This document shows positions 35,446-47,319 of a stretch of 64,000 nucleotides of DNA, piece after piece. The DNA lies in NCBI RefSeq assembly GCF_021602025.1, contig NZ_BQHW01000012.1:96022-160021 (forward strand), in the 5' to 3' direction. The position numbers and the translations under genes were made by a program. A model generated the notes under the pieces. The model was not told the DNA's origin. It saw only the letters and a list, made by a program, of their open reading frames with translations, and made no database searches. Each line of letters starts with the position of its first letter. The first letter of the stretch is position 1. This DNA comes from Pseudomonas ceruminis. GTDB taxonomy: Bacteria > Pseudomonadota > Gammaproteobacteria > Pseudomonadales > Pseudomonadaceae.

Positions 35446-35455
35446 TTGCTAGGCC

Positions 35456-35989
35456 CTACTTCTTCTTGGCTTCTTTACGACGGACTACTTCGTCCGCGTA
35501 ACGCACACCCTTGCCTTTGTAAGGCTCTGGCGGACGGAAGTCGCGGATTTCAGCGGCCACCTGACCTACTAGCTGCTTGTCGATACCCTTGATCAGGATG
35601 TCGGTTTGGCTAGGAGTTTCAGCAGTGATACCGGCTGGCAGTTCGTAGTCCACTGGATGCGAGAAGCCCAGAGCCAGGTTCAGGACGGTGCCTTTAGCCT
35701 GTGCCTTGTAACCAACACCGACCAGCTGGAGCTTGCGCTCGAAGCCTTGGCTTACGCCTTGGACCATGTTGTTGACCAGAGCACGGGTAGTACCGGCCAT
35801 GGCGCGAGCTTGCTGATCACCGTTGCGAGCGACGAAACGCAGTTCGCCGGACTCTTCGGTAACTTCAACAGACGAGTGAACGTTCAGTTCGAGAGTGCCT
35901 TTGGCACCCTTCACCGAAAGCTGCTGACCGGCGAATTTGACTTCGACACCAGCTGGCAGCTTAACGGGGTTCTTAGCGACGCGAGACAT
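35456..35989 (-). CDS. rplF: 50S ribosomal protein L6
   Basis: The product is 177 residues: [17 protein letters not shown] at the start and the C-terminal [17 protein letters not shown] signature. Confidence 0.97.
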   Translation of the reverse strand: MSRVAKNPVKLPAGVEVKFAGQQLSVKGAKGTLELNVHSSVEVTEESGELRFVARNGDQQARAMAGTTRALVNNMVQGVSQGFERKLQLVGVGYKAQAKGTVLNLALGFSHPVDYELPAGITAETPSQTDILIKGIDKQLVGQVAAEIRDFRPPEPYKGKGVRYADEVVRRKEAKKK

Positions 35990-36001
35990 GCCTATCTCCC
36001 C

Positions 36002-36394
36002 TTAGAACACTGTGCACAGAACTTCGCCGCCGACACCGGCAGCGCGCGCAGCGCGGTCAGTCATCACACCTTTGTTGGTGGAGACGATAGACACGCCCAG
36101 GCCGCCACGAACTTTCGGCAGGTCTGCGACGGACTTGTACTGGCGCAGGCCTGGACGGCTGGAGCGCTTCAGTTCCTCGATGACCGGACGGCCTTCGAAG
36201 TACTTCAGTTCGATCGACAGGGACGGCTTGGCCTCACCAGTAACCTGGTAGCCAGCGATGTAACCTTCGTCTTTCAGAACTTTGGCAACCGCGACCTTCA
36301 GGGTGGAGGAAGGCATGCTTACGACGGACTTTTCAGCCATCTGGGCATTACGGATGCGAGTTAGCATGTCCGCTAACGGGTCCTGCATACTCAT
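36002..36394 (-). CDS. rpsH: 30S ribosomal protein S8
   Basis: The product is 130 residues ([19 protein letters not shown]-terminal [20 protein letters not shown]). In E. coli S8 is the autogenous repressor of the spc operon. Here it is separated from rpsN by 210 bp that carry two hairpins. Confidence 0.97.
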   Translation of the reverse strand: MSMQDPLADMLTRIRNAQMAEKSVVSMPSSTLKVAVAKVLKDEGYIAGYQVTGEAKPSLSIELKYFEGRPVIEELKRSSRPGLRQYKSVADLPKVRGGLGVSIVSTNKGVMTDRAARAAGVGGEVLCTVF

Positions 36395-36463
36395 GGGCTA
36401 GATGCTCCTGATACAAGAATTATTAGCCTTGCGGCTATCACAACCACCTGAACGGGCAGGGTC

Positions 36464-36487
36464 AAAAAACCCAGGCTCAGGTGAGCC
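36464..36487 (-). terminator. Terminator-like hairpin inside the spc operon (second)
   Basis: In the minus-strand transcript a GGCTC/GAGCC stem with a 4-nt loop is followed by tggg and six T. It lies between rpsN and rpsH, so it must be read through or act as an attenuator. Confidence 0.55.
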
Positions 36488-36514
36488 GGTCATTCTAGAC
36501 ACAAGGCAGAAACG

Positions 36515-36541
36515 AAACAAGCCCCATATAGGGGCTTGTTT
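36515..36541 (-). terminator. Terminator-like hairpin inside the spc operon (first)
   Basis: A perfect 11-bp stem (aaacaagcccc/ggggcttgttt) with a 5-nt loop. The T-rich tract after it in the transcript is interrupted (cgtttctg), so termination would be partial. Confidence 0.55.
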
Positions 36542-36604
36542 CTCGGCGAGGTCACCGGCGGTCGGAAGATTACTCCCCTCGCGCCGGGATCACACCTGCA
36601 GCGA

Positions 36605-36910
36605 TTACCAGGAGGCCTTGACCAGACCTGGTACGTCACCGCGCATTGCAGCTTGACGCAGCATGTTACGGCCCAGGCCGAACTTACGGTATACACCGTG
36701 AGGACGACCGGTCAGGCGGCAACGATTGCGCAGACGCGCAGCGCTGGCATCACGTGGCTGCTTCTGCAGAGCGACAACGGCAGCGAAACGCTCTTCAGGA
36801 GAGGCGTTCAGGTTGACGATGGTCGCTTTCAGCTCAGCACGCTTTTTGGCGAACTTGGCTACCGTGAGCTGACGCTTCAGCTCGCGGTTTTTCATGCTCT
36901 TCTTGGCCAT
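36605..36910 (-). CDS. rpsN: 30S ribosomal protein S14
   Basis: The product is 101 residues, the long form without zinc cysteines. It starts at [10 protein letters not shown] (36910); the open frame extends upstream but the family N-terminus is here. The C-terminus contains [18 protein letters not shown]. Confidence 0.97.
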   Translation of the reverse strand: MAKKSMKNRELKRQLTVAKFAKKRAELKATIVNLNASPEERFAAVVALQKQPRDASAARLRNRCRLTGRPHGVYRKFGLGRNMLRQAAMRGDVPGLVKASW

Positions 36911-36923
36911 TTTCCTACTCCAA

Positions 36924-37463
36924 TCAGTTGCGGAACGGGAATTTGAATGCACGCAGCAGAGCGCGGCCTTCGTCATCCGAACGAGCAGTGGTGGTCAGGG
37001 TGATGTCCAAACCGCGCAGAGCATCGATCTTGTCGTAATCGATTTCCGGGAAGATGATCTGCTCTTTCACGCCCATGCTGTAGTTGCCACGACCATCGAA
37101 GGACTTGGCATTCAGGCCGCGGAAGTCGCGGACCCGAGGCAGGGAGATCGCCAGCAGGCGGTCCAGGAACTCGTACATTTTTTCGCGACGCAGGGTCACC
37201 TTGACGCCGATCGGCCATCCTTCACGGACTTTGAAGCCCGCGATGGATTTACGAGCGAAGGTCACAACCGGCTTTTGACCGGTGATCTTCTCCAGGTCGG
37301 CAACAGCGTGCTCGATGACTTTCTTGTCACCGATCGCTTCGCCCAGACCCATGTTCAGGGTGATCTTGGTAACGCGCGGAACTTCCATCACGTTCGACAG
37401 CTTAAGTTCTTCCTTAAGCTTAGGAGCGATTTCGTTCCGGTAAATCTCTTTCAGTCGTGCCAT
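36924..37463 (-). CDS. rplE: 50S ribosomal protein L5
   Basis: The product is 179 residues: [16 protein letters not shown] at the start and the [16 protein letters not shown] block. It binds 5S rRNA and contacts S13 across the subunits. Confidence 0.97.
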   Translation of the reverse strand: MARLKEIYRNEIAPKLKEELKLSNVMEVPRVTKITLNMGLGEAIGDKKVIEHAVADLEKITGQKPVVTFARKSIAGFKVREGWPIGVKVTLRREKMYEFLDRLLAISLPRVRDFRGLNAKSFDGRGNYSMGVKEQIIFPEIDYDKIDALRGLDITLTTTARSDDEGRALLRAFKFPFRN

Positions 37464-37483
37464 GGTCTTCTACCTAGCAGTGT

Positions 37484-37798
37484 TCAAGCATCAACCGCTT
37501 TTTGGGTCGACTTGAAGACACGAATTTTCTTACCGTCTTCTACTTTGAAACCAACGCGGTCAGCCTTGTTGGTTTCGCCGTTGAAGATGGCAACGTTGGA
37601 AGCGTGCAGAGGCGCTTCTTTTTCGACGATACCGCCCTGAACGCCCGCCATCGGGTTAGGCTTGGTATGACGCTTGACCAGGTTCACACCACCGATGACC
37701 AGGCGGTCGTCAGCGAGAACCTTCAGCACCTTACCGCGCTTACCTTTGTCTTTGCCGGCGATCACGATGATCTCGTCGTCACGACGAATCTTTTGCAT
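37484..37798 (-). CDS. rplX: 50S ribosomal protein L24
   Basis: The product is 104 residues with a KOW motif ([20 protein letters not shown]) at the N-terminus. It is an early assembly initiator of the large subunit. Confidence 0.97.
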
Positions 37799-37809
37799 GT
37801 CGGATCTCC

Positions 37810-38178
37810 TTACAGCACTTCAGGGGCGAGCGAGACGATCTTCATGAACTTCTCAGTACGAAGTTCACGGGTCACTGGCCCGAAGATGCGAGTGCCGATC
37901 GGCTCTTGCTTGGTGTTCAGCAGAACAGCAGCGTTGCCGTCGAAACGAATGATGGAACCGTCAGCGCGACGTACACCGTGACGGGTACGGACGACAACAG
38001 CGGTCATCACCTGGCCTTTTTTGACCTTACCGCGCGGAATTGCTTCCTTGACGGTTACTTTGATGATGTCACCGATGCCAGCATAACGACGGTGCGAACC
38101 GCCGAGTACCTTGATGCACATGACGCGACGAGCGCCGCTGTTATCGGCCACATCGAGCATGGATTGAGTCTGAATCAT
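37810..38178 (-). CDS. rplN: 50S ribosomal protein L14
   Basis: The product is 122 residues: [20 protein letters not shown] at the start and GPVTRELR near the end. It is the first gene of the spc group; no separate promoter was evident in the short gap to rpsQ. Confidence 0.97.
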
Positions 38179-38201
38179 AAAATTTCTCCGACCCCTAGCC
38201 C

Positions 38202-38468
38202 TTAGACTTCAACAGCGCGTTCGAGGACTTCAACCAGTGCCCAGGACTTGGTCTTGGCCAGCGGACGGGTTTCACGGATGGAAACCTTGTCGCCGATTTT
38301 GCACTGGTTGGATTCGTCGTGCGCGTGCAGCTTAGTCGAACGCTTAACGTATTTACCGTAGATCGGGTGCTTAACGCGACGCTCGATCAGAACGGTGATG
38401 GTCTTGTCCATTTTGTCGCTGACGACACGGCCAGTCAGCGTACGGACGGTTTTTTCAGCTTCAGCCAT
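38202..38468 (-). CDS. rpsQ: 30S ribosomal protein S17
   Basis: The product is 88 residues from the ATG at 38468 ([17 protein letters not shown]). A GTG two codons upstream is in frame but less likely. It is the last gene of the S10 group and contains [13 protein letters not shown]. Confidence 0.96.
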   Translation of the reverse strand: MAEAEKTVRTLTGRVVSDKMDKTITVLIERRVKHPIYGKYVKRSTKLHAHDESNQCKIGDKVSIRETRPLAKTKSWALVEVLERAVEV

Positions 38469-38470
38469 GA

Positions 38471-38662
38471 TCACTTACCTGCCTGCTGGTTAAGCACAGT
38501 TTTCACGCGAGCGATGTCACGCTTAACTTGCGAGAGCAGGTGCGACTGCCCCAACTGGCCAGTTGCTTTCTGCATACGCAGATTGAACTGGTCGCGCAGC
38601 AAGCCGAGCAGTTGCTCATTCAGTTGCTGTGCAGATTTTTCACGAAGTTCATTCGCTTTCAT
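38471..38662 (-). CDS. rpmC: 50S ribosomal protein L29
   Basis: The product is 63 residues ([13 protein letters not shown]...). The ATG shares one base with the rplP stop (TGATG). It lies near the exit tunnel on the ribosome. Confidence 0.96.
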
Positions 38663-39075
38663 CACATCACCGTCCGCTTAACAAAGGAGGTGGCGAGAGG
38701 CAGCTTTGCAGCAGCCAGGGCGAAAGCTTCGCGCGCCAGCTCTTCAGAAACACCTTCGATTTCATACAGGACTTTGCCTGGCTGAATCTGGGCAACCCAG
38801 TATTCCACGGAGCCCTTACCTTTACCCATACGAACCTCGAGAGGCTTCTTGGAGATCGGCTTGTCCGGGAACACACGGATCCAGATCTTGCCGCCACGTT
38901 TTACGTGACGGGTCAGAGCACGACGTGCCGACTCGATCTGGCGGGCGGTGAGGCGACCGCGAGCAACAGCTTTCAGGGCGAATTCGCCGAAGCTGACTTT
39001 GCTACCGCGCAGCGCCAGACCACGGTTGTGGCCGGTCATCTGCTTGCGGAATTTTGTACGCTTTGGTTGCAACAT
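38662..39075 (-). CDS. rplP: 50S ribosomal protein L16
   Basis: The product is 137 residues: [20 protein letters not shown] at the start and [18 protein letters not shown] in the middle. Confidence 0.97.
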
Positions 39076-39087
39076 TTGGCGTACCCC

Positions 39088-39774
39088 TTACTTAGCAGCT
39101 TTTTTACGAGGCGCTGGTGCTTGTGGTTTCAGTTCTTCTTGGCGACCACCAATTACTTCGCCTTTGAAGATCCAAACCTTCACACCGATCACACCGTAAG
39201 TGGTGTGAGCTTCGTAGGTGTTGTAGTCGATATCGGCACGCAGGGTGTGCAGAGGCACACGACCTTCGCGATACCACTCGGTACGAGCAATCTCAGCACC
39301 GCCGAGACGACCGCTCACCTGGATCTTGATGCCCTTGGCACCAATACGCATGGCGTTCTGTACGGCGCGCTTCATGGCGCGACGGAACATTACGCGGCGT
39401 TCCAGCTGCTGAGCTACGCTCTGCGCAACCAGCATGGCGTCGAGTTCCGGCTTGCGGATCTCTTCGATGTTGATGTGCACAGGCACACCCATCTGCTTGG
39501 TCAGGTCCTGACGCAGCTTCTCGACATCTTCACCTTTCTTACCGATAACGATACCGGGACGAGCGGTGTGGATGGTGATGCGTGCAGTTTGAGCCGGACG
39601 ATGAATATCGATACGGCTTACGGACGCGCTTTTTAGTTTGTCTTGGAGGTACTCACGCGTTTTCAGATCCTTCAACAGGTAATCTGCGTAAGTAGCACCG
39701 TCTGCGTACCAGACGGAGGTGTGCTCCTTGACGATTCCCAGGCGAATGCCAGTGGGATGTACTTTCTGACCCAT
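39088..39774 (-). CDS. rpsC: 30S ribosomal protein S3
   Basis: The product is 228 residues from [14 protein letters not shown] (39774); the open frame runs further upstream but that part belongs to the rplV region. It has a KH domain near 40-110 with the motif [14 protein letters not shown]. Confidence 0.97.
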   Translation of the reverse strand: MGQKVHPTGIRLGIVKEHTSVWYADGATYADYLLKDLKTREYLQDKLKSASVSRIDIHRPAQTARITIHTARPGIVIGKKGEDVEKLRQDLTKQMGVPVHINIEEIRKPELDAMLVAQSVAQQLERRVMFRRAMKRAVQNAMRIGAKGIKIQVSGRLGGAEIARTEWYREGRVPLHTLRADIDYNTYEAHTTYGVIGVKVWIFKGEVIGGRQEELKPQAPAPRKKAAK

Positions 39775-39787
39775 CTGATCGACTCCG

Positions 39788-40120
39788 TTACTTGTCCGCA
39801 ACCTTGACAGTGATATGGCAAGACCGCTTGACGATGCGATCAGCACGGCCTTTGGCACGTGGCATGATGCGCTTCAGCGAACGCCCTTCGTTGACGAAGA
39901 CGGTGGAGACCTTCAGGTCATCAACGTCTGCGCCTTCGTTGTGTTCGGCGTTGGCAACGGCCGACTCGAGGACTTTCTTCATGATTTCAGCGGCTTTTTT
40001 GCTGCTGAAGGCCAACAGGTTGAGCGCTTCGCCCACCTTCTTCCCGCGGATCTGGTCGGCGACCAAGCGGGCTTTCTGGGCGGAGATGCGAGCGCCCGAC
40101 AACTTAGCGGCTACTTCCAT
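39788..40120 (-). CDS. rplV: 50S ribosomal protein L22
   Basis: The product is 110 residues with the tunnel hairpin segment ([20 protein letters not shown]), where macrolide-resistance changes can occur. None is obvious here. Confidence 0.97.
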
Positions 40121-40131
40121 TTCCTTACCCC

Positions 40132-40407
40132 TTAACGCTTGGCTTTCTTGTCAGCCACGTGCCCGCGATAGGTGCGGGTACCGGCGAACTCGCCCAGTTT
40201 GTGGCCGACCATGTCTTCGTTCACGAGAACTGGGACGTGTTGGCGACCGTTGTGAACCGCGATGGTCAGACCGACCATTTGTGGCAGGATCATCGAACGG
40301 CGCGACCAGGTTTTAACTGGCTTGCGATCGTTCTTCTCCACCGCCACTTCGACCTTCTTCAGCAGGTGAAGATCGATAAAAGGACCTTTTTTCAGAGAAC
40401 GTGGCAC
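40132..40407 (-). CDS. rpsS: 30S ribosomal protein S19
   Basis: The product is 91 residues: [20 protein letters not shown] at the start and the signature [20 protein letters not shown]. Confidence 0.97.
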
Positions 40408-40423
40408 TGTCGTATCCCTCTAG

Positions 40424-41248
40424 TTACTTGCGACGACGGACGATCATGTTGTCGGTACGCTTATTACCACGGGTTTTAGCACCCTTGGTTGGGAAGCCCC
40501 ATGGCGATACCGGATGACGACCACCGGAGGTACGACCTTCACCACCACCATGTGGGTGGTCAACCGGGTTCATGGCAACACCACGAACGGTTGGGCGAAC
40601 GCCGCGCCAGCGTTTGGCACCCGCTTTACCCAGCGAACGCAGGCTGTGCTCGGAGTTCGAGACTTCGCCCAGGGTCGCACGGCACTCAGCCAGTACTTTA
40701 CGCATCTCACCGGAACGCAGACGCAGAGTCACGTAGACGCCTTCACGAGCGATCAGCTGAGCCGAAGCACCAGCGGAACGAGCGATCTGAGCACCTTTAC
40801 CCGGCTTCAGTTCGATGCCGTGAATGGTGCTACCTACTGGGATGTTGCGCAGCTGCAGGGAGTTACCGGCCTTGATTGGGGCCAGGGCACCTGCGATCAG
40901 CTGGTCGCCAGCGCTCACGCCTTTAGGGGCGATGATGTAGCGACGCTCACCGTCTGCGTAGCACAGCAGGGCGATGTGAGCAGTACGGTTCGGGTCGTAT
41001 TCGATACGCTCGACAGTGGCAGGGATGCCATCTTTGTCGTTGCGACGGAAGTCGACCAGACGGTAATGCTGCTTATGACCACCACCAACGTGACGAGTGG
41101 TGATGCGGCCATTGTTGTTACGACCACCAGACTTCGATTTTTTCTCGATCAGCGGTGCGTGAGGAGCGCCTTTGTGCAGCTCCTGGTTGACCACCTTGAC
41201 CACGAAACGGCGGCCAGGGGAAGTCGGTTTGCATTTAACGATTGCCAT
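40424..41248 (-). CDS. rplB: 50S ribosomal protein L2
   Basis: The product is 274 residues with the peptidyl-transferase-region signature [17 protein letters not shown]. It is one of the most conserved ribosomal proteins and essential for subunit joining. Confidence 0.98.
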   Translation of the reverse strand: MAIVKCKPTSPGRRFVVKVVNQELHKGAPHAPLIEKKSKSGGRNNNGRITTRHVGGGHKQHYRLVDFRRNDKDGIPATVERIEYDPNRTAHIALLCYADGERRYIIAPKGVSAGDQLIAGALAPIKAGNSLQLRNIPVGSTIHGIELKPGKGAQIARSAGASAQLIAREGVYVTLRLRSGEMRKVLAECRATLGEVSNSEHSLRSLGKAGAKRWRGVRPTVRGVAMNPVDHPHGGGEGRTSGGRHPVSPWGFPTKGAKTRGNKRTDNMIVRRRK

Positions 41249-41262
41249 GATGCACCCCTTCC

Positions 41263-41562
41263 TTACTCAGCACTGCTGCTGAAATCGAGATCTTGGCCTG
41301 GCTGAAGGGAGACGATCGCCTTCTTCCAGTCATTACGCTTGCCCAGACCACGTGCGGTACGCTTGGTTTTACCCAGAACGTTAACAGTCGACACGTTTTC
41401 AACTTTTACGTTGAACAGGCCTTCGACAGCTTTCTTGATTTCCAGCTTGGTTGCATCGGTAGCAACCTTGAATACGAACTGGCCTTTTTTCTCAGCCAGA
41501 ACGGTAGCCTTCTCGGAAACGTGCGGGCCAAGGAGGACTTTGAATACGCGTTCCTGGTTCAT
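41263..41562 (-). CDS. rplW: 50S ribosomal protein L23
   Basis: The product is 99 residues ([20 protein letters not shown]). The start overlaps the rplD stop by 4 nt (ATGA). L23 is the docking site for trigger factor and SRP at the tunnel exit. Confidence 0.97.
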   Translation of the reverse strand: MNQERVFKVLLGPHVSEKATVLAEKKGQFVFKVATDATKLEIKKAVEGLFNVKVENVSTVNVLGKTKRTARGLGKRNDWKKAIVSLQPGQDLDFSSSAE

Positions 41563-42161
41563 CCCAGCAGCTCCTCGAATTTCTTCACGGCCGAGACAGT
41601 GATCAACACTTTCTCGTATGCGATCAGACTGACCGGGTCGGAACCTTGTACGTCACGGACATCAACGTGCGGCAGGTTACGAGCAGCCAGGTACAGGTTC
41701 TGATCAACAGCGTCCGAAACGATCAGAACGTCGTTCAGACCCATGCCGTTCAGCTTGTTCAGCAGATCTTTGGTTTTCGGCGCTTCAACAGCGAAGTCCT
41801 GAACCACGACCAGACGGTCGCTACGCACCAGCTCAGCGAGGATGGAGCGCAGGGCTGCGCGGTACATCTTCTTGTTGAGCTTCTGCGAGTGATCTTGAGG
41901 GCGAGCTGCGAAGGTTACACCACCGCCACGCCAGATCGGACCACGAGTGGTACCAGCACGAGCACGGCCAGTACCCTTCTGACGCCATGGGCGCTTACCG
42001 CCACCGGCCACGTCGGAACGGGTCTTCTGCTGCTTGGTGCCCTGGCGGCCGCCGGCCATGTAGGCCACGACTGCTTGGTGAACCAGCGTCTCGTTGAATT
42101 CGCCACCGAAGGTCAGTTCGGAAACTTCGATCGCCTGAGCGTCATTTACATTAAGTTGCAT
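41559..42161 (-). CDS. rplD: 50S ribosomal protein L4
   Basis: The product is 200 residues. It has the tunnel loop region with [18 protein letters not shown]. In E. coli L4 also controls the S10 operon by attenuation and translational repression; whether this leader is used the same way here is not known. Confidence 0.97.
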   Translation of the reverse strand: MQLNVNDAQAIEVSELTFGGEFNETLVHQAVVAYMAGGRQGTKQQKTRSDVAGGGKRPWRQKGTGRARAGTTRGPIWRGGGVTFAARPQDHSQKLNKKMYRAALRSILAELVRSDRLVVVQDFAVEAPKTKDLLNKLNGMGLNDVLIVSDAVDQNLYLAARNLPHVDVRDVQGSDPVSLIAYEKVLITVSAVKKFEELLG

Positions 42162-42173
42162 GTCAGTTTCCCC

Positions 42174-42809
42174 TTAACCGCGAGCCTTGACAGCTGGACG
42201 TACAACCACGTCGCCGCCAGTAGCGCCAGGAACGGCACCCTTGACCAGCAGCAGGTTGCGTTCAGCGTCTACGCGAACTACTTCCAGGGACTGAACAGTC
42301 ACGCGCTCGGCGCCCATGTGACCGGACATTTTCTTGCCCTTGAACACACGACCAGGAGTCTGGCACTGGCCGATGGAACCTGGGACACGGTGCGACACGG
42401 AGTTACCGTGGGTGTTGTCCTGGCCACGGAAGTTCCAGCGCTTGATGGTACCGGCGAAGCCTTTACCTTTGGACTGACCAGTAACGTCTACCAGCTGGCC
42501 TGCAGTGAAGAGTTCAGCTTTGATCAGATCGCCAGCCTGGAAATCGCCTTCTTCAAGACGGAACTCCCAAACACCGCGACCAGCGGCAACGTTGGCCTTG
42601 GCGAAGTGGCCTGCCTGAGCGGCAGTCACACGCGAAGCACGACGCTCGCCGACAGTGACTTGCACTGCACGGTAGCCATCGGTTTCTTCAGTTTTGAACT
42701 GGGTGACGCGATTCGGCTCGATCTCAATGACCGTGACCGGAATGGAGACACCTTCTTCGGTGAAAATGCGGGTCATACCGCATTTGCGACCGATTACACC
42801 AATAGTCAT
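42174..42809 (-). CDS. rplC: 50S ribosomal protein L3
   Basis: The product is 211 residues from [16 protein letters not shown] (42809). The frame is open a little further upstream, but the family start is clear. The central loop holds the [12 protein letters not shown] segment. Confidence 0.97.
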   Translation of the reverse strand: MTIGVIGRKCGMTRIFTEEGVSIPVTVIEIEPNRVTQFKTEETDGYRAVQVTVGERRASRVTAAQAGHFAKANVAAGRGVWEFRLEEGDFQAGDLIKAELFTAGQLVDVTGQSKGKGFAGTIKRWNFRGQDNTHGNSVSHRVPGSIGQCQTPGRVFKGKKMSGHMGAERVTVQSLEVVRVDAERNLLLVKGAVPGATGGDVVVRPAVKARG

Positions 42810-42889
42810 GTTGTAAACCTCATGAGTGTACGGGGCTTTCACCCGCTATGGCCGCCCATTTCAGAGCGTTACACGACTAGACCGAAGTC

Positions 42890-43201
42890 TTAGCCGAGGC
42901 TGATCTGTACTTCCACACCTGCCGCCAGATCAAGCTTCATCAGCGCGTCAACGGTTTTATCCGTTGGCTGGACGATGTCCAGAACACGCTTATGAGTGCG
43001 AATCTCGTACTGGTCACGCGCGTCTTTGTTGACGTGCGGGGAGACCAGAACGGTGAAACGCTCTTTGCGGGTAGGCAGTGGAATAGGACCACGCACTTGT
43101 GCACCAGTACGTTTCGCGGTTTCCACGATTTCCTGGGTGGATTGGTCGATCAGGCGATGGTCGAAAGCCTTCAACCTGATACGGATTTGCTGATTTTGCA
43201 T
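42890..43201 (-). CDS. rpsJ: 30S ribosomal protein S10 (NusE)
   Basis: The product is 103 residues: [20 protein letters not shown] at the start. It is the first gene of the S10 operon, with its own promoter at 43262-43290. It also binds NusB and NusG in antitermination. Confidence 0.98.
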
Positions 43202-43261
43202 TGGATTTCAGACTCCAGGCTGTTCCCAACGGACGCACTACGCCCGCTAAAAGGAGGCGTG

Positions 43262-43290
43262 ATTCTATAGACGCCCCAATTTAGTGTCAA
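43262..43290 (-). promoter_or_regulatory. Sigma70 promoter of the S10 operon
   Basis: On the minus strand TTGACA (43285-43290) and TAGAAT (43262-43267) are separated by exactly 17 bp. The promoter lies directly after the tuf terminator and about 60 bp before rpsJ. Confidence 0.85.
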
Positions 43291-43296
43291 CCCAAT

Positions 43297-43326
43297 AAAA
43301 AAAACCCCCGCTGAGCGGGGGTTTTT
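43297..43326 (-). terminator. Terminator between tuf and the S10 operon
   Basis: The stem cccccgct/agcggggg-like is flanked by a run of A on the left and six T on the right. It separates the str operon from the S10 promoter. Confidence 0.92.
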
Positions 43327-43342
43327 TCAATCGGTCGAGTGA

Positions 43343-44536
43343 TTACTCGATGATTTTGGCTACGACGCCGGCGCCGACGGTACGACCGCCTTCACGGATA
43401 GCGAAGCGCAGACCGTCTTCCATTGCGATGGTCTTGATCAGGGTAACAGTCATCTGAATGTTGTCACCTGGCATTACCATTTCAACGCCTTCCGGCAGTT
43501 CGCAGTTACCGGTCACGTCAGTGGTACGGAAGTAGAACTGAGGACGGTAGCCTTTGAAGAACGGAGTGTGACGACCGCCTTCTTCTTTCGACAGAACGTA
43601 GACTTCTGCGGTGAACTTGGTGTGCGGCTTGACCGAACCTGGCTTGACCAGAACCTGGCCACGCTCAACGTCGTCACGCTTGGTACCACGCAGCAGAACG
43701 CCGCAGTTCTCGCCAGCACGGCCTTCGTCCAGCAGCTTGCGGAACATCTCAACACCGGTGCAGGTGGTGGTGGTGGTGTCACGCAGACCAACGATTTCCA
43801 GCGGATCCTGAACGCGGACGATACCACGCTCGATACGACCGGTAACAACGGTACCACGACCCGAGATCGAGAATACGTCTTCGATCGGCATCAGGAACGG
43901 CTGGTCAACGGCACGAACTGGCTCAGGGATGTAGGCATCCAGAGTTTCTACCAGCTTCTTAACAGCGGTAGTGCCCATTTCGTTGTCGTCTTTGCCTTCC
44001 AGCGCCATACGAGCCGAACCGATGATGATCGGGGTGTCGTCGCCTGGGAAGTCGTAGGTGGACAGCAGGTCGCGAACTTCCATCTCGACCAGTTCCAGCA
44101 GCTCAGCGTCGTCTACCAGGTCAGCCTTGTTCAGGAAGACCACGATGTACGGAACGCCAACCTGACGGGACAGCAGGATGTGCTCACGGGTTTGTGGCAT
44201 CGGACCATCGGCGGCCGAGCAAACCAGGATCGCGCCGTCCATCTGGGCAGCACCGGTGATCATGTTCTTCACGTAGTCAGCGTGACCTGGGCAGTCGACG
44301 TGAGCGTAGTGACGAATGTTCGAGTTGTACTCGACGTGAGCGGTGTTGATGGTGATACCGCGCGCTTTTTCTTCCGGAGCCGAGTCGATCTTGTCGAACT
44401 CAACGACTGCCGAACCGAAAACTTCGGAGCAGACGCGAGTCAGAGCTGCGGTCAGAGTGGTCTTACCGTGGTCAACGTGGCCGATGGTGCCGACGTTAAC
44501 GTGGGGAAGGGAACGATCAAATTTTTCTTTAGCCAC
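43343..44536 (-). CDS. tuf: Elongation factor Tu (copy in str operon)
   Basis: EF-Tu delivers aminoacyl-tRNA to the ribosome. The product is 397 residues with GHVDHGKTT (G1), DCPGHADY (G3), NKADLVDD (G4) and SARMALEG (G5). The start codon is GTG (complement of 44534-44536), unlike the ATG of the second copy at 59934-61127. The two genes are almost identical except for the extreme ends. It is the last gene of rpsL-rpsG-fusA-tuf. Confidence 0.98.
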   Translation of the reverse strand: MAKEKFDRSLPHVNVGTIGHVDHGKTTLTAALTRVCSEVFGSAVVEFDKIDSAPEEKARGITINTAHVEYNSNIRHYAHVDCPGHADYVKNMITGAAQMDGAILVCSAADGPMPQTREHILLSRQVGVPYIVVFLNKADLVDDAELLELVEMEVRDLLSTYDFPGDDTPIIIGSARMALEGKDDNEMGTTAVKKLVETLDAYIPEPVRAVDQPFLMPIEDVFSISGRGTVVTGRIERGIVRVQDPLEIVGLRDTTTTTCTGVEMFRKLLDEGRAGENCGVLLRGTKRDDVERGQVLVKPGSVKPHTKFTAEVYVLSKEEGGRHTPFFKGYRPQFYFRTTDVTGNCELPEGVEMVMPGDNIQMTVTLIKTIAMEDGLRFAIREGGRTVGAGVVAKIIE

Positions 44537-44563
44537 GACAGTGAACCTCTTGCCTAAAGGGGA

Positions 44564-46711
44564 TTAGCCTTGTTTTTTAACGAGTGCTTCGACGATGTTC
44601 GACGGAGCTTCGGCGTATTTGGAGAATTCCATGGAGTAGCTTGCGCGACCCTGAGACATGGAACGAACGTCGGTCGCATAACCGAACATTTCTCCGAGCG
44701 GAACTTCAGCACGGACGACGCGGCCGGAGACCGACTCATCCATACCCTGGACCAGACCACGACGACGGTTCAGGTCACCCATCACGTCACCCAGGTAGTC
44801 TTCCGGGGTTACAACTTCGACCTTCATGATCGGCTCGAGGACCACGCCACCGCCCTTCTGGGCCAGTTGCTTGGTAGCCATCGAAGCAGCGATTTTGAAC
44901 GCCATTTCGTTGGAGTCGACGTCGTGGTACGAACCGTCGAATACCGCGGCCTTCAGGCCGATCAGAGGATAACCGGCAACGACGCCGTTTTTCATCTGCT
45001 CTTCGATACCCTTCTGGATCGCAGGGATGTATTCCTTCGGAATCACACCACCAACGACTTCGTTGGAGAACACCAGACCTTCGGTGATGTTGCCCTTTTC
45101 GTCCACGTCCGGCTCGGAGAAGCGAACCCAGCAGTGACCGAACTGACCACGACCACCCGACTGACGAACGAACTTGCCTTCGATTTCGACGTTGGATTTG
45201 GTGATCTTCTCGCGGTACGAAACCTGCGGCTTGCCGATGTTGGCTTCGACGTTGAACTCGCGCTTCATGCGGTCAACGAGGATGTCCAGGTGCAGCTCAC
45301 CCATACCGGAGATGATGGTCTGACCGGTTTCTTCATCGGTCTTGACGCGGAACGACGGGTCTTCCTGAGCCAGTTTGCCCAGTGCGATACCCATCTTCTC
45401 CTGATCCTGCTTGGTTTTCGGCTCTACGGAGAGCGAAATCACAGGCTCTGGGAAGTCCATACGCTCGAGGATGATCGGCTTGTCGGCGTTGCACAGGGTG
45501 TCACCGGTGGTGACGTCCTTCATGCCGATCAGAGCAGCGATGTCGCCTGCGCGTACTTCCTTGATCTCTTCACGCTGGTTGGCGTGCATCTGAACCATAC
45601 GACCAACGCGCTCTTTCTTGCCCTTGACCGAGTTGATGACGGAGTCACCGGAGGTCAGGAAGCCCGAGTAAACGCGAACGAAGGTCAGCGTACCAACGAA
45701 CGGGTCGGTGGCGATCTTGAAGGCCAGGGCCGAGAACGGCTCGTCGTCGTCAGCGTGACGCTCGTCGAACTGCTCTGGCTTGACTTCGTCCTTCGGCACG
45801 TCGATCAGATCAGGGTGGATACCCTTGATCGCAGGGATCTCGGTCGGAGCCGGGAGGAAGTCGATAACGGCGTCGAGAACCAGGGGAACGCCCTTGTTCT
45901 TGAACGAGGAACCGCAGACAGCAGGAACGATCTCGCTCGCCAGGGTACGGGCGCGCAGACCAGCCTTGATGTCCTCGATGGACAGGTCACCTTCTTCAAG
46001 GTACTTGTTCATCAGCTCTTCGTTGGCTTCGGCGGCAGCCTCAACCATGTTGCTGCGCCATTCATTGGCCAGGTCTACCAGATCGGCAGGAATTTCTTCC
46101 TCACGGTAGGTAGTGCCCTTGTCGTCGTCGTTCCAGTAGATAGCCTTCATCTTGATCAGGTCAACCTGACCCTGGAAGTTATCTTCCGAACCGATCGCCA
46201 GCTGAACAGGAACCGGGGTGTGACCCAGACGGTTCTTGATCTGACCGACAACGCGCAGGAAGTTGGCACCAGCACGGTCCATCTTGTTCACGTAAACAAC
46301 ACGTGGAACGCCGTACTTGTTGGCCTGACGCCATACGGTCTCGGACTGCGGCTCAACGCCGGAGGTACCGCAGAACACAACGACCGCGCCGTCGAGTACA
46401 CGCAGCGAACGCTCTACTTCAATGGTGAAGTCAACGTGGCCAGGGGTATCGATGACGTTTACGCGGTAGTTGTCGTACTGACCACGGGAACCTTTCCAGA
46501 AGGTGGTAACGGCAGCGGAGGTAATGGTGATACCGCGCTCCTGCTCCTGCACCATCCAGTCGGTGGTCGCGGCGCCGTCATGCACCTCGCCCATCTTGTG
46601 GCTCAGACCTGTGTAGAACAGGATCCGCTCGGTAGTGGTAGTCTTGCCCGCGTCAACGTGGGCACAGATACCGATGTTACGGTAGCGGTTAATTGCTGTA
46701 GTACGAGCCAT
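44564..46711 (-). CDS. fusA: Elongation factor G
   Basis: The translocase GTPase, 715 residues. G motifs [18 protein letters not shown] and NKMDRAG are visible, with the domain IV and V regions typical of FusA ([32 protein letters not shown]). Sited between rpsG and tuf. Confidence 0.98.
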   Translation of the reverse strand: MARTTAINRYRNIGICAHVDAGKTTTTERILFYTGLSHKMGEVHDGAATTDWMVQEQERGITITSAAVTTFWKGSRGQYDNYRVNVIDTPGHVDFTIEVERSLRVLDGAVVVFCGTSGVEPQSETVWRQANKYGVPRVVYVNKMDRAGANFLRVVGQIKNRLGHTPVPVQLAIGSEDNFQGQVDLIKMKAIYWNDDDKGTTYREEEIPADLVDLANEWRSNMVEAAAEANEELMNKYLEEGDLSIEDIKAGLRARTLASEIVPAVCGSSFKNKGVPLVLDAVIDFLPAPTEIPAIKGIHPDLIDVPKDEVKPEQFDERHADDDEPFSALAFKIATDPFVGTLTFVRVYSGFLTSGDSVINSVKGKKERVGRMVQMHANQREEIKEVRAGDIAALIGMKDVTTGDTLCNADKPIILERMDFPEPVISLSVEPKTKQDQEKMGIALGKLAQEDPSFRVKTDEETGQTIISGMGELHLDILVDRMKREFNVEANIGKPQVSYREKITKSNVEIEGKFVRQSGGRGQFGHCWVRFSEPDVDEKGNITEGLVFSNEVVGGVIPKEYIPAIQKGIEEQMKNGVVAGYPLIGLKAAVFDGSYHDVDSNEMAFKIAASMATKQLAQKGGGVVLEPIMKVEVVTPEDYLGDVMGDLNRRRGLVQGMDESVSGRVVRAEVPLGEMFGYATDVRSMSQGRASYSMEFSKYAEAPSNIVEALVKKQG

Positions 46712-46741
46712 AAAGCCCTCGCAAAAAGATTGATGCTTGAA

Positions 46742-47212
46742 TTAGAAGCGGTAGTGCGAGAACGCTTTGTTGGCTTCGGCCATACGGTGCACGTCTTCAC
46801 GCTTCTTGACTGCAGCACCCTTGCCTTCAGCAGCATCCAGCAGCTCGCCGGCCAGGCGCAGAGCCATCGACTTCTCGCCGCGCTTGCGGGCGTAGTCTAC
46901 GAGCCAGCGCATTGCCAGAGCGTTACGACGGGATGGACGAACTTCAACCGGAACCTGGTAAGTAGCACCGCCGACACGGCGGGACTTCACTTCGACCAGC
47001 GGAGCGATGGCGTCGAGAGCTTTCTCGAAGATTTCCAGGGGGTCGCTGTTCTTGCGTGCTTTGACGGTATCCAGAGCACCGTAAACGATGCGCTCGGCTA
47101 CGGCCTTCTTGCCGCTTTCCATCACGTGGTTCATGAACTTGGCGAGGATCTGGGATCCGTACTTCGGATCGTCAAGGATCTCACGTTTTGCTGCTACACG
47201 ACGTCTTGGCAT
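46742..47212 (-). CDS. rpsG: 30S ribosomal protein S7
   Basis: The product is 156 residues ([20 protein letters not shown]). In enteric bacteria S7 represses the str operon. It nucleates the 30S head. Confidence 0.97.
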   Translation of the reverse strand: MPRRRVAAKREILDDPKYGSQILAKFMNHVMESGKKAVAERIVYGALDTVKARKNSDPLEIFEKALDAIAPLVEVKSRRVGGATYQVPVEVRPSRRNALAMRWLVDYARKRGEKSMALRLAGELLDAAEGKGAAVKKREDVHRMAEANKAFSHYRF

Positions 47213-47319
47213 GATAAGCCCTCAAACGGTCTTCAGGTTAGCCCGGGACGTGGGTCTTCGACCCCTGCCCGACCTTACTCTTATCGACTCAAAAAAAATG
47301 GATGTCTGCAAACGGCCGA

